Positions 1 to 8,022 of a DNA stretch of 64,000 nt are shown here, one piece after another. The notes below the pieces were generated by a model. That model was not told the origin of the DNA. It did no database searches and saw nothing but the letters and a program-made list of their open reading frames with translations. A program made the position numbers and the translations under genes. Each line of letters begins with the position of its first letter. The first letter of the stretch is position 1. Source of the stretch: a virus; IMG/VR virus record IMGVR_UViG_3300047375_001083, positions 1-64,000 of that record. One strand, given 5' to 3'.

Positions 1-966
1 GAAGCTCAGGTTGAAGCTCAGGTTGAAGCTCAGGTTGAAGAAGCTAACTTGATGGATATCGACACTGAACTTGAGGAAGCGTATGAGGAAGCGATTGGCT
101 TCTCAGAGGAAGCTAACTTGATGGATATCGACACTGAACTTGAAGAGGGTCAGACTCAGGTTGAGGTTGATTGGGTAGACGACGCCTCCGTTACTGTGAG
201 AGTCACTTTCGACGCTGAGGGAAATAAGGTTGATGATGAGGAGGGAGAATCGCTCACTCTCCAAGAGGTGGAGACGTTCGGAATCGAGACTCAGGCTTGG
301 GTCGATGAGGAGAAAGAGATCCGCGTAGGTGTTGACGCTGAGGGTCTTGAGTACACCCGACCCATTGATATGGTCGAGACTGTCAAGAAAGACCTTTCTG
401 CTGAGCCTACTGAGCCTCAAGCTGAGGGTTACACACTCACAGATAACTCTGAGTCCGAGCCTCCCTTCGATGTTGACGAGTCCACAGAAGACACTGTGGT
501 TTCTGACGCGCTCAACCTCGATAACCTCTTTGATGATGAGGTGGAGATTGAGCCTACCGTAGAGGATGCTCAGAGTATCTTCCTAGAGCTTGTCGAGGGT
601 AACGTGTGGGGCGCAATTGAGGGTGGTGACGTCTACTTGAGCGAGGCGCAGAGCGGAGAGGTTGTCCTTTCTTTCTCTGAGGACGTAACGCCCCTCGACT
701 TCATCCCTGAAGAACGCAGAAAGAAGCAGGCACTCATCCTCGCAGACGCTAAGAAGAAGGGGCTGAAGGGCTACACGTCAAAAATCCTTAAAGTGATCGA
801 GAAGACGAGCGAGCGCGCCCTTAAGGGACTAGAGGGTTGGAAGACTCACCACGTCGAGGGAAGCTCTCTTGGATGCTTCGGAGCAGAGGGTGTTGATCGC
901 ACTCAGTGCGCTCAGGTCTGCGCTCTGAGCGCAATGTGCATGAACGCTAAGGCGATAGGTTCGTAA
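1..966 (+). CDS. Acidic repeat protein, 5' end outside window
   Basis: The frame is open from base 1, so the start lies upstream; 321 codons are visible. It opens with three EAQV tetrapeptides coded by a 12-bp tandem repeat (bases 1-36). Two copies of a block containing ANLMDIDTELEE follow. About two thirds of the protein is very rich in Glu and Asp. The last 85 residues turn basic (RRKKQ, DAKKKG) and end in a Cys cluster (GCFG, TQCAQVC, AMC). No family recognised. The internal ATG/TTG codons near base 49 lie inside the repeat and have no ribosome binding site, so they are unlikely starts. It ends 4 bases before the next gene and probably shares its transcript. Confidence 0.75.
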   Translation, partial: EAQVEAQVEAQVEEANLMDIDTELEEAYEEAIGFSEEANLMDIDTELEEGQTQVEVDWVDDASVTVRVTFDAEGNKVDDEEGESLTLQEVETFGIETQAWVDEEKEIRVGVDAEGLEYTRPIDMVETVKKDLSAEPTEPQAEGYTLTDNSESEPPFDVDESTEDTVVSDALNLDNLFDDEVEIEPTVEDAQSIFLELVEGNVWGAIEGGDVYLSEAQSGEVVLSFSEDVTPLDFIPEERRKKQALILADAKKKGLKGYTSKILKVIEKTSERALKGLEGWKTHHVEGSSLGCFGAEGVDRTQCAQVCALSAMCMNAKAIGS

Positions 967-970
967 GACT

Positions 971-1429
971 ATGAAGCCGATCAAGTATCTTGAGGAGCTT
1001 ACACTCTTCCATAGGCACTTGAATGCAGAGAACGCGACGGTAGAGTTGCTTACGAGCTACGCTAAGCTGAGACACCTCTATAAAAAGACAGGAGACGAGG
1101 CGTACAAGAATACGTCCGACTGCTTCCCTACAGGGCGATGCCCCTCTGTCCCTATTCAGATTATCTCTCCCAATCAGTTTGAGAAAGAACTGAGGGAAGC
1201 CAAGAAACTAAGCGTTCAGGTACAGATAGCAGAGAGAGTGTTTGACCTACTCAGTGCAGAAATGGCTCGCTGTAGTATACTTGGCCTTAAGCCCCCTAGA
1301 AGACTCATCAGAAAGTACTGTCGAGTCCTCACTAGAAACAGCGATTTTTACCCTGTCGAGACTATCATATGTGTATGCGCTAAGTGCCTGATGAAGTGTT
1401 ACCCCTCGGGGAGATTTTTAAGGAGATGA
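971..1429 (+). CDS. Hypothetical protein with C-terminal Cys cluster
   Basis: A 152-residue protein, mostly charged and predicted helical, not recognised. The C-terminus holds CVCAKCLMKC (four Cys in ten residues), which could bind a metal. It follows the acidic repeat gene by 4 bases and precedes the next gene by 4, so it is one of a four-gene run ending at the terminator at 2823. The next gene's ribosome binding site (AAGGAG) lies in its last codons. Function unknown. Confidence 0.7.
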   Translation: MKPIKYLEELTLFHRHLNAENATVELLTSYAKLRHLYKKTGDEAYKNTSDCFPTGRCPSVPIQIISPNQFEKELREAKKLSVQVQIAERVFDLLSAEMARCSILGLKPPRRLIRKYCRVLTRNSDFYPVETIICVCAKCLMKCYPSGRFLRR

Positions 1430-1433
1430 CCTG

Positions 1434-1718
1434 ATGATTCACATCCACATACAGAGCGAGGGAGTGACCGCAACCTTCAAGAAAGAAGAGGTGAGAGAAG
1501 ACCATATTTCCTTCAGACTAACTGACACACAGACCCAAGAAGCCCTCCCCTATTTCTTCAGCGCGAGGGTGCGGTCAAGGAAAGAAATTTTCGTTTTTGT
1601 TGAGGGAAAGCAAAAAGAGCTTTCCGAAATCATATATGTCGATAGAGCTTCGCCACTCATCGAGGCTCTCCCTGATATCGTCACTGAGGCGCTAGACCTC
1701 ATCGAGAAAGAAACATGA
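1434..1718 (+). CDS. Small hypothetical protein
   Basis: 94 residues, beginning MIHIHIQSEG after a clear AAGGAG site 8 bases before the ATG. Probably a small alpha/beta protein, with alternating hydrophobic beta-type segments in the first half and an acidic helix at the end. Its stop overlaps the next start as ATGA, so the two are likely translationally coupled. No family recognised. Confidence 0.7.
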   Translation: MIHIHIQSEGVTATFKKEEVREDHISFRLTDTQTQEALPYFFSARVRSRKEIFVFVEGKQKELSEIIYVDRASPLIEALPDIVTEALDLIEKET

Positions 1719-2797
1719 TCACAGACACACACAGACTAAGAAGATCCATCGTCGCCCTCCTCGACAACTCCCCAAAAAAGACTCTTTCCTATCGAAACAT
1801 CGCTAAGATGTTTCCAAATGCTTCAGAAGGTGAGATCAGAAGCAACATCAACGGCATTGTTCATCGAGGATTCGCTACGAGAAACAGTGACTATTACACT
1901 CTTACTCAGGGCGAGTGGAAACCCACTAACTCGGCTGAACTCTACAATAAGCTGACTGAAGGGACTACATACCGATACAAAGATATTCACTCCCTCTCAG
2001 AGAAAGAATCTTCGACCACCGATTCCGCTCTCGAAACCCTCCTTAGTGATCAAGGACTACTCCGAGTAGATCAAGGACGTTACATCTGTCAGCAACTCCC
2101 CCCTATATACAGGGTTACTCAGAGTAACATAAAAACAATCGCACTTGTATGCCCTGTTCAGAGGGCTATTTGGGATCACTTGACCTCTGACATCAACAGC
2201 TACGATAAAGTCCGTGAGGACGTAACCTCGCTCTCTTCAGAGTGTACAAGGCATCGCTTCGCGCGCGCCATAAAGTCTTTAGTAGATTCAAACTCTATTC
2301 TCCTACAGAGAGGGCTTATTTTGAAAGGAGAGCTTAACCCACTCGATGCGGATATTCTTTACGACCAAATCAAACATAGACAAGATGTCCTTTCTAGCGA
2401 CCTAAAGTCTGTCGGTGACTTTAAGTGGCCCACTAATGTTATTTCCACGTTGAGGAGACTAGGCGCTCTTGAGCGTATCTCACACGGACACTACAAAGTT
2501 ATGCCTCTACCTCAACTCCAAACCCAACAAGAGAATCTCCAACAAGAGAAATGGCAGACCGTAGCTGAAGCTCTCATGGCTACAAGCGAAGCAAAGCGCA
2601 TCTTTGAAAATCTTCTCAGCGAAGCCGAGATCAAGAAACAGGAAGTCACGAGACTTAGAGAGGAGGCTCGGGTCTCCTCCCGACGCGCAGATAAACTAGA
2701 AGCCTCTTTTTCAGCCCCCCTCGCCTCTGCGGAACAGAAAGCGATGGAAGCCCGAAACAACCTCTCAAATATCCTCAAGCAAAACGGGCTACTCTAA
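1715..2797 (+). CDS. Tandem winged-helix protein with C-terminal coiled coil
   Basis: 360 residues. Residues about 1-65, 66-125, 150-205 and 206-265 each read like winged-helix units. Each is a helix-turn-helix-like stretch ending in a short hairpin: GIVHRGFATRNSDYYTL, LSDQGLLRVDQGRYIC and LRRLGALERISHGHYKV. Residues 270-355 form a long charged coiled coil (KKQEVTRLREEARVSSRRAD). The plan suits a DNA-binding oligomeric regulator or a replication/segregation accessory protein; the choice is inference. Last gene of the run, 26 bases before the terminator at 2823. Confidence 0.65.
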   Translation: MITDTHRLRRSIVALLDNSPKKTLSYRNIAKMFPNASEGEIRSNINGIVHRGFATRNSDYYTLTQGEWKPTNSAELYNKLTEGTTYRYKDIHSLSEKESSTTDSALETLLSDQGLLRVDQGRYICQQLPPIYRVTQSNIKTIALVCPVQRAIWDHLTSDINSYDKVREDVTSLSSECTRHRFARAIKSLVDSNSILLQRGLILKGELNPLDADILYDQIKHRQDVLSSDLKSVGDFKWPTNVISTLRRLGALERISHGHYKVMPLPQLQTQQENLQQEKWQTVAEALMATSEAKRIFENLLSEAEIKKQEVTRLREEARVSSRRADKLEASFSAPLASAEQKAMEARNNLSNILKQNGLL

Positions 2798-2822
2798 TAA
2801 GACGCTGAGAAAAGAAAACAAA

Positions 2823-2873
2823 ACAAAAGGGCGCTCGTAAGGTCGATGATTTGACCTTGCGAGCGCCCTTTTG
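2823..2873. terminator. Bidirectional intrinsic terminator
   Basis: Inverted repeat with 22-base arms (2823-2844 and 2852-2873) around an about 8-base loop. The stem contains GGGCGCTCG/CGAGCGCCC and is flanked by AAAA and TTTT on its two sides. One G.U pair occurs on the plus transcript. It sits where the plus-strand run ends and the minus-strand genes end, so it can serve both. Confidence 0.9.
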
Positions 2874-2906
2874 TCGTTCTACAACATGGGGTCAAAATAC
2901 ACCCTC

Positions 2907-2919
2907 GTGAACTCATAAG
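2907..2919 (-). repeat. T motif (minus orientation)
   Basis: GTGAACTCATAAG, the reverse complement of the CTTATGAGTTCAC motif found in most intergenic gaps up to 14.7 kb. It lies just downstream of the minus-strand zinc-ribbon gene, as T motifs do behind other cassette genes. Confidence 0.7.
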
Positions 2920-2949
2920 GGAGGAGCGCGTTCGCGCCCCCCCCCGACC

Positions 2950-3147
2950 TCATCCCTCCTTCCAAGCTGAAAGGAAAGTGAAGTTGAAGTCACCCGATCG
3001 AACCGCCTCAAGCTCCGCCTCTCGGCAAGCTCGATAGTCAGCGCGATGTGTCTCTTTCTCGGCGCATGACAGGCAGATTTCCTGCCTGTTGTACCAAGAG
3101 CATTTGTACATGCGGGCGTGATTATCGCAACGCTGACACCTCCTCAT
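2950..3147 (-). CDS. Small zinc-ribbon-like protein
   Basis: 65 residues from the ATG at 3147, which overlaps the upstream stop as ATGA and has AAGGAG at the right spacing; a TTG start 15 bases further up is less likely. Paired cysteines RCQRC, YKC and ICLSC suggest one zinc-binding ribbon over residues 3-33. The rest is charged, ending FTFLSAWKEG. Cotranscribed with the transglycosylase upstream. Function unknown. Confidence 0.65.
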   Translation of the reverse strand: MRRCQRCDNHARMYKCSWYNRQEICLSCAEKETHRADYRACREAELEAVRSGDFNFTFLSAWKEG

Positions 3148-3659
3148 CTCCACTCCTTCCAAAGACGGAGAGTCTTTAGGCGTGTGGCTCGGTGGCGTTG
3201 CGAATACTTTCTCGCGCTCCGATCACATCGGTTGCCCGAGAAGTAATGGCACATCGCCCGATCCATGCGAAGCTCACCCTTGCCCTTGTGACGAGGCTTG
3301 AACCTCTTCTCAATCATCTTCAGGTATGCGAGAGCTTGCCTCACAGCCTCTTTAGGCTGTTGGAGCTTCGCACAGGTGGTCTTCCCCGCGAGAGCGTACC
3401 GAGGCAACTGTTGGAAAATCCCACACGCACCGCTCGACACCTTCAGCTTGCGCCCCTTAAGGACGTGCTGAAACCCGAAGCGTGACTCCTCGTACCCGAG
3501 CGCGATGACGCGCACCTGATACGAGGTTGGCGCTGACTCGATAGCTTTTGCTACCGAAGTCAGGTGGTCGAGGACAGGTGCGCTCAATAAGCGACCTGTC
3601 GGCGCTCCGTTCCAGCTCAGGAGAGCTAGAATGATATTGAGGATCTTGACGTATCCCAT
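3144..3659 (-). CDS. Secreted lytic transglycosylase (SLT-like)
   Basis: 171 residues from the ATG at 3659, chosen because it follows the conserved leader CAGAAAGGTTTCTATC also found before 7557, 8194, 10409 and 10987. The N-terminus MGYVKILNIILALLSW is signal-peptide or anchor-like. The catalytic domain shows ALGYEESRFGF (Glu as candidate catalytic acid), GACGIFQQLP and CHYFSGNRC, the usual order in soluble lytic transglycosylases. It would cleave peptidoglycan glycan strands, for lysis or DNA entry. Very basic C-terminus. Confidence 0.75.
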   Translation of the reverse strand: MGYVKILNIILALLSWNGAPTGRLLSAPVLDHLTSVAKAIESAPTSYQVRVIALGYEESRFGFQHVLKGRKLKVSSGACGIFQQLPRYALAGKTTCAKLQQPKEAVRQALAYLKMIEKRFKPRHKGKGELRMDRAMCHYFSGNRCDRSARKYSQRHRATRLKTLRLWKEWR

Positions 3660-3719
3660 GATAGAAACCTTTCTGTGAGGAGGGGGAGTTAGGTTAGGAA
3701 GTTTAAGCCCCTCTCTCAC

Positions 3720-3756
3720 ACCTTATCTCCCATTTCTGCTTTCTCACCAATACCTC
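3720..3756 (-). promoter_or_regulatory. P-element promoter for the transglycosylase gene
   Basis: Reading minus: GAGGTATTGGTGAG, AAAG, CAGAAATGGG, then AGATAA. A TTGGTG -35-like box lies about 16-17 bases from the AGATAA -10-like box. The leader that follows contains a stem pairing 3708-3719 (CCCCTCTCTCAC on plus) with 3675-3686, then the AGAAAGG ribosome binding site. Confidence 0.75.
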
Positions 3757-3772
3757 CACCCCTCCTCACAGA

Positions 3773-3822
3773 AAGGAATCTGTAGAAAACTCTCCCGTAG
3801 CTAGAGATCGTGAACTCATAGG
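3773..3822 (-). repeat. A motif and T motif, minus orientation
   Basis: GGAATCTGTAG at 3775-3785 (A motif) and GTGAACTCATAGG at 3810-3822 (T motif). They lie between the minus-strand gene ending at 3885 and the P element at 3720. The rest of 3757-3884 is GC-rich and shows nothing else. Confidence 0.6.
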
Positions 3823-3884
3823 GAAAGGCGAGCCAGCGCGACCCGAGACGCGCCCCTTCCCCCCCCAATCCGATCCCCTCCTAG

Positions 3885-4739
3885 TCAGCGTTTGAGTCCG
3901 AGTGCATTTCCGACTTCGGAGCTGATCACCCCCCACTGAGGAACAAAGTACATCCCCTCGCCCACAAGTATTGATGCCCCCGAAGCGGTGCAAGTTACCG
4001 CGTTCCTCGCACTAAAGTAGCGCGCCAAGCTCAGGTCGGCCCCGCTCGGTACGTTGATGTCGCTCTCCTCGACGCCCACCGCCTGAGCCACATCACGCAC
4101 CGCCTGATCTTGAGCCTCCTCTTGTGCCTTCTGAGCTTGAGCCTCCTCAGCCCGCTCCATGCGAAGCTCGGCGCAGAAAGAGCTTAACAGACAGCTCTTG
4201 CAGTCACGGCTTCGAGAACTGTAGTGCTTTCCGTAGCAAGCTGTTCGCGCCACAAACCAATCCCTTGTTATTGGGTCATTCACGTCGTATATTACCGGCC
4301 CCTCGACCTCGACCTCGACCTCGACCTTAAGCTCTTGCTTCAGCGAGGGTGAAGGCGAGGGTGAAGGCGGGCGCAGAGGCGAGGGCTGAGGCGCGGGCTT
4401 CGGCGTTGGCTTCGGCGTTGGCTTCGGCGTTGGCTTCGGCGTTGGCTTCGGCGAGGGTGAAGGCGAGGGCTGAGTTACCGCCTGTGACGCGCCCACGCGC
4501 TCCCAACGACCATGCCCCGCCTTTCGGACTCCCGACGAGGGGTCGCTCGCGAGCTTCTTGCAAGCGTTGGTAACCAACGCGGGCAAGATAGCTTTCCCGC
4601 TCTCATACACTCCCACCGCCTCAGCGGTGGGATAGCCCATCACCTGAGCGACCATCTCGCTTAAGGCTGATGTGCGGGTGACAGGGAATGAGGGGATTGA
4701 TTTTTTAATGACGTCTGCGATCTGAGCTTGGTTATACAT
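3885..4739 (-). CDS. Proline-rich-linker protein with Cys cluster
   Basis: 284 residues from the ATG at 4739, which follows the AAAAGTT leader also seen before 5165. Domains: about 80 residues beginning MYNQAQIADVIKKSIPSFP (DNA-binding-like helical region); a Pro linker with KPTP repeated and then PSPSPS (about residues 95-135); a VEVEVEVE strip; CYGKHYSSRSRDCKSCLLSSFC-type four-Cys cluster (about 160-182); a Glu/Ala/Gln coiled segment; and a compact C-terminal domain. The N-terminal domain is HU/KorB-like only in general feel. Unknown function. Confidence 0.65.
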   Translation of the reverse strand: MYNQAQIADVIKKSIPSFPVTRTSALSEMVAQVMGYPTAEAVGVYESGKAILPALVTNACKKLASDPSSGVRKAGHGRWERVGASQAVTQPSPSPSPKPTPKPTPKPTPKPTPKPAPQPSPLRPPSPSPSPSLKQELKVEVEVEVEGPVIYDVNDPITRDWFVARTACYGKHYSSRSRDCKSCLLSSFCAELRMERAEEAQAQKAQEEAQDQAVRDVAQAVGVEESDINVPSGADLSLARYFSARNAVTCTASGASILVGEGMYFVPQWGVISSEVGNALGLKR

Positions 4740-4799
4740 AACTTTTTCTTTCTGTGAGGAGAAGGGGGGAGAAGTTAAAGGGTTGATCTCCTCTCTCAC

Positions 4800-4836
4800 A
4801 CCTTATCTCCCATTTCTGCTTTCTCACCAATACCTC
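4800..4836 (-). promoter_or_regulatory. P-element promoter for the 3885-4739 gene
   Basis: Minus reading GAGGTATTGGTGAG, AAAG, CAGAAATGGG, AGATAAGG, identical over the core to the copy at 3720. The leader pairs GTGAG with CTCAC (4754-4799). Divergent from the P element at 5074. Confidence 0.75.
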
Positions 4837-4851
4837 AAGCTACCCGACCCC

Positions 4852-5060
4852 CCCCCCGAGAAATAGGAATCTGTAAGTGTCGGGGATCTGCCCCACCTAC
4901 AGGAATCTGTCGGTGGAAATACCTACAGGGACTCGCACAGTTCTATGAGTTCACTCTACCCTATCTAGCGGAGCTACCACCCACTCACAGATTCCTACAG
5001 GTGGGGCGCTCAGGGCTAGGGGGGGAAAGGGTTTTACAGATTCCTATAGGTGGGGCGCTC
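4852..5060. repeat. Divergent intergenic region with four A motifs
   Basis: Between the two divergent P elements lie A motifs in both orientations: minus at about 4864 and 4901, plus at about 4986 and 5036. There is also a T motif at 4943-4954. Short palindromic pieces such as CCCCACCTACAGG and CCTACAGGTGGGG make this a likely regulatory hub. No gene seen. Confidence 0.6.
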
Positions 5061-5073
5061 GCTAGTGAAAGTC

Positions 5074-5116
5074 GAGGTATTGGTGAGAAAGCAGAAATGG
5101 GTTAGTAGGTGTCAGG
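5074..5116 (+). promoter_or_regulatory. P-element promoter for the AAA+ gene, with leader hairpin
   Basis: GAGGTATTGGTGAG, AAAG, CAGAAATGGG, then TTAGTAGGTGTCAGG. The leader folds: GTCAGGGGA (5111-5119) pairs with TCCCCTGAC (5142-5150), nine perfect pairs, leaving the AGAAGGA ribosome binding site single-stranded just after the stem. Confidence 0.8.
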
Positions 5117-5164
5117 GGAACAAACCTTCCATTCTTCCCCCTCCCCTGACAGAAGGAAAAAGTT

Positions 5165-6202
5165 ATGGCTATCAAGCGTACACCACTCACTAACTCATGC
5201 CTGAGCAAACCCTTCACCTTTGATCTCGCGGGGGTCTCTTTCGAGAGATCTCCTCTGACACAAAAAATCCTGGATGGGCTTGGCCTCAACAATCAGGCCC
5301 GCTCTCATTCCTTCGGCGAGGATTGGCACGAAGACGTTTTGGAGAACGTCTTCATTGGAGATCACCCCGTCTGTATCACGGGGGTCTCGGGGTCGGGCAA
5401 AGACTACACCGCAGAGGCGCTGGCTTGGGCACTCGGGCGACCTTTGGTCAAACTCTCCATCAAGCCCGACCTCGATCCCAACGAGTGGGTAGGGGGAACG
5501 AGCCTTCGGGGTGATGGAGTTGGCGGGACTGAAACCGTCGCTGAGAACGGATGGCTCGCCCGCGCTTGCGCGGGATGGAGCGACGAGACATGGGAAAAGA
5601 TTGGCGCGAAGCGGATCGCGCCTGTGGTGTTGATCTCCGACTTCGACCGCGCAACTCCTCGACAGCTTGAGGTGTTTCGTCAAGCCTTTGAGGAGCGATC
5701 TCGAAGGTACCTCTCGCATCCCACAACGGGATGCGAGATCCCGATACATCCCGACACAATCTTTATCCTCACATCCAATAGTGGGATAGATGGGGATGGG
5801 GGATCAGGGAACGTGACGAGTCAGCTAGATACCTCCATTGTCAACAGGATAATGGGGGTCATGGCGAGCGCGCCAAGCGCAAAGTTCGAGAGAGACGTAC
5901 TCTCTCGGACGTTCCCTCAGTTAGACAAGGCTGAGGTGGCACTCCTCGTCAAGTGTCTGCGGAGCCTTCGTTCCGCAATGAAGGAGTGCCACCTCCCCTT
6001 TGAGGTGTCGCTCCGTACAGGAAACATGGTGGCGAAAAAGGCTCTCCTCGCCAAGAGGCGGGGGAAAACATGGGAGGAGGCACTGAGGAGAGGCTTTAAG
6101 GTGGTGTCAGGTCACTGTCACGAGCCCGACAATAGAGCACTCATCAAGGGCGCACTAGATCCGATTATCGGATCGCCTTCAATCGGATCTACTAAGCTCT
6201 AA
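5165..6202 (+). CDS. CobS/MoxR-like AAA+ ATPase with atypical Walker motifs
   Basis: 345 residues. P-loop GVSGSGKD (73-80) has Asp where Ser/Thr is usual. The Walker B region VVLISDFD (154-161) reads S-D where D-E is usual. Sensor 1 is ILTSNSG (about 201-207), followed by GDGGSGNVTSQLDTSIVNRI, resembling the CobS stretch that ends in an Arg finger. CobS-type proteins work with a CobT-type VWA partner, and a VWA gene lies 310 bases downstream. Known in the family: ATP-driven remodelling or metal insertion. Inferred here: a chaperone-like phage complex, with ATP use uncertain because of the substitutions. Confidence 0.75.
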   Translation: MAIKRTPLTNSCLSKPFTFDLAGVSFERSPLTQKILDGLGLNNQARSHSFGEDWHEDVLENVFIGDHPVCITGVSGSGKDYTAEALAWALGRPLVKLSIKPDLDPNEWVGGTSLRGDGVGGTETVAENGWLARACAGWSDETWEKIGAKRIAPVVLISDFDRATPRQLEVFRQAFEERSRRYLSHPTTGCEIPIHPDTIFILTSNSGIDGDGGSGNVTSQLDTSIVNRIMGVMASAPSAKFERDVLSRTFPQLDKAEVALLVKCLRSLRSAMKECHLPFEVSLRTGNMVAKKALLAKRRGKTWEEALRRGFKVVSGHCHEPDNRALIKGALDPIIGSPSIGSTKL

Positions 6203-6255
6203 CTAAGGTGGTAGGGTGAGGCGTTAGGCTTGGCAGAAAGGAAATGCCTATGGAA

Positions 6256-6282
6256 AAAACCGCGAGGCGTGGGCGCGGTTTT
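6256..6282 (+). terminator. Intrinsic terminator after the AAA+ gene
   Basis: AAAACCGCG (6256-6264) and CGCGGTTTT (6274-6282) around a 9-base loop; the A/T ends make it symmetrical. It lies 54 bases past the AAA+ stop. Confidence 0.65.
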
Positions 6283-6336
6283 GGAAGGTCGGCGCTCGCG
6301 CTGACCTCGCGGGGAGGCTCGCTGACTCGCCAATCC

Positions 6337-6440
6337 CTTATGAGTTCACTCACTAGGGGAGCTACAGCCGACCCACAGATTCCTGTAAGTGGGGCTGTGG
6401 GTCGGTGGGAGAAAGGATCTTACAGATTCCTATTTCTCGG
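6337..6440 (+). repeat. T motif, A motif palindrome and second A motif
   Basis: T motif at 6337-6349. The first A motif copy is enclosed in a perfect 11-bp inverted repeat, CCGACCCACAG (6368-6378) with CTGTGGGTCGG (6395-6405). The second A motif, ACAGATTCCTATTTCTCGG, is at 6422-6440, directly before the P element. Confidence 0.6.
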
Positions 6441-6461
6441 GGGGTCGGGGTCGGGTAGCTT

Positions 6462-6502
6462 GAGGTATTGGTGAGCTAACAGAAATGGGTTAGTAGGCGA
6501 AA
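6462..6502 (+). promoter_or_regulatory. P-element promoter for the VWA gene
   Basis: GAGGTATTGGTGAG, CTAA, CAGAAATGGG, TTAGTAGG. The ATG is only 10 bases after this copy, with an AAAGGA site at the join, so the leader is short and carries no hairpin, unlike most other cassettes. Confidence 0.75.
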
Positions 6503-6511
6503 GGAAAAAAA

Positions 6512-7339
6512 ATGAAAAAAAGTTATAAACACCCCTTAGTAGAATCATCCCGAAAAGGGATGGTAGCGCAAACTAACCTCCTCCGCCGAGCTTTGATAGA
6601 AGCTCGTGGCTCGAAAGGACTCCTAGCGACAGGTCGCTCGCTGGCTGGAGGGCGACACCTCGTCAACACCTATCGCTCCGCGCAGAGCGGAGAGGTCAAT
6701 CAAGACCGCTTTAAGCGGTCGTTCGTAGAACCCTCGGTTGACGCAGGCGCGAGCCTGATGTTAGACATCTCAGGGTCGATGACCGATAACTTATGGAATA
6801 AATATTCCATAATACAAAACGTGATGGCGTCTGCGGTGGCGCTGTCAGAGGTCTTAGACAAGCTCGGCGTCGTCCACAGAATCGGCGGAGTAGACGTCGA
6901 AATGACCTCTGAGGGATCGGATAAGGAGAGTAAAGTTCGGTCGACGTCTCACGGGATTACAGGCGTGGTCTACCCTTTCTCCAAGCCGAGCGGGAAAGGG
7001 CTAAACTACCCGATTGAGTCAATCATGCGGTTTCCCGCGAACGGCTCAACCTACATTGCGACCTACGCAGAGGTCGCGGTGGATGAGGCGCGCAAGATAC
7101 GCGCGAAACATAGGGTTGCGCTTTACATGACTGATGGGTGCTGTCGTAGTTCCCACTACTTGCACTCCCTCGCCCAACAAGCGAAGCGTGATAATATCAC
7201 GCTCGTAGGCGTGGTGATGGGGCCTCCGAAAATGAGGGAGCAAGCGTCACTCCATCCTAACGGCATCTACGCGAGAGATTGCGTGGAGCTTAGTAAGGTG
7301 GTTTTGGGTCATATCGCTAAGGCTGTGAAGCTCAAGTGA
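6512..7339 (+). CDS. VWA-domain protein (CobT C-terminal-like)
   Basis: 275 residues. A basic N-terminal 75 residues precede a von Willebrand A domain. The metal-binding (MIDAS) pieces are visible: LDISGSM (84-90), Thr in NGSTYIATY (about 178-186) and YMTDG (205-209). In CobT and related proteins this domain is the C-terminal part of a longer chain, joined to an acidic linker and an N-terminal domain. Here it is a separate gene, and a protein matching the missing part is at 11772. Probable partner of the AAA+ protein at 5165. Follows its own P element. Confidence 0.75.
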   Translation: MKKSYKHPLVESSRKGMVAQTNLLRRALIEARGSKGLLATGRSLAGGRHLVNTYRSAQSGEVNQDRFKRSFVEPSVDAGASLMLDISGSMTDNLWNKYSIIQNVMASAVALSEVLDKLGVVHRIGGVDVEMTSEGSDKESKVRSTSHGITGVVYPFSKPSGKGLNYPIESIMRFPANGSTYIATYAEVAVDEARKIRAKHRVALYMTDGCCRSSHYLHSLAQQAKRDNITLVGVVMGPPKMREQASLHPNGIYARDCVELSKVVLGHIAKAVKLK

Positions 7340-7393
7340 GGAGTCGGTCGATGGGAGGGGAGCGCGAGGTTGGGTCGCTGACGCGCCCCTTCC

Positions 7394-7440
7394 CTTATGA
7401 GTTCACTCCCCTTAGTTACCTACAGAGTCCTATTTCTCAG
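7394..7440 (+). repeat. T motif and A motif
   Basis: T motif CTTATGAGTTCAC at 7394-7406 and A motif variant ACAGAGTCCTATTTCTC at 7422-7438, separated by CTTAGTTACCT as in other copies. Confidence 0.65.
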
Positions 7441-7459
7441 GGATATCTACTCATGAGGT

Positions 7460-7503
7460 GAGGTATTGGTGGCATACCTGAAATGGGTTAGTAGGTGTCA
7501 GGA
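7460..7503 (+). promoter_or_regulatory. P-element promoter for the 7557 gene, with leader hairpin
   Basis: GAGGTATTGGTGGC, ATAC, CTGAAATGGG, TTAGTAGGTGTCAGG. The leader pairs GTCAGG-GGAGA (7497-7508, one bulged A) with TCTCCCCTGAC (7531-7541). AGAAAGGTTTCTATC then leads to the ATG. Confidence 0.75.
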
Positions 7504-7556
7504 GGAGATTGACCCTTTAACTTCTTTTCCTCTCCCCTGACAGAAAGGTTTCTATC

Positions 7557-7958
7557 ATGGATAAGCAAGCAGTTGCACAGCGTCTCGCTGAGATCAAGGG
7601 CGCTATGGATGCGCTCAAGGCAGAGGAGGCAACACTCCGCGCTCAGTTGAGCGTAGGCGATAAGCTCAAGGGAGCTTACGGAGAGGTTGCGCTGTCGGAG
7701 CGAGAGAGCGTGAGCTACGATGAGTCGCTGTATCAAGACCTCCTCATGCTTGGGGTTGATCCCCTCGCGTTGGGGAAGGTGAAGCTGAACCCACAGAAAG
7801 AGGCGGTGGCGGTGGCGGTGGCGCAGAACGGCGCGGTTCAGGTGGCGCTCGACAAGAACCGCATCACCAAGACCTCATCAGTGCTTCGAGTGAAGCCCTC
7901 ACCCTCTGTGGCGGTCGAGGGGATCAACAAGGTGGCAAGCCTCTTGGGAGCTGAGTGA
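7557..7958 (+). CDS. Hypothetical protein with N-terminal coiled coil
   Basis: 133 residues. Residues 1-35 form a heptad-like helix (VAQRLAEIKGAMDALKAEEA). A region with GVDPLALGKVKLNPQKEAV follows, then an Ala/Val-rich middle coded by a short GGCGGTG repeat (about 7803-7820), and a C-terminal helix ending LLGAE. Its cassette (P element, leader hairpin, CAGAAAGGTTTCTATC start) is nearly identical to that of the 26-residue peptide downstream. Unknown function. Confidence 0.7.
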   Translation: MDKQAVAQRLAEIKGAMDALKAEEATLRAQLSVGDKLKGAYGEVALSERESVSYDESLYQDLLMLGVDPLALGKVKLNPQKEAVAVAVAQNGAVQVALDKNRITKTSSVLRVKPSPSVAVEGINKVASLLGAE

Positions 7959-8022
7959 GGCGTTAGGCTCAGGGGCGAGGGAGACGGCGAGGTGGGCTTT
8001 GGGTGGCGATCCGCGCCGTTCC

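Noticed and set aside
4327-4573. Ala/Glu-rich ORFs on both strands within the Pro-rich linker
   Set aside because: Shadows of the repeated linker of the 3885-4739 gene.
5195-5759. Several ORFs overlapping the AAA+ gene on both strands
   Set aside because: Antisense or frame-shifted to a gene with clear AAA+ motifs; no start signals.
6244-6474. 76-codon plus ORF between the AAA+ and VWA genes
   Set aside because: It runs through a terminator, T and A motifs and the P element; composition is that of the repeats.
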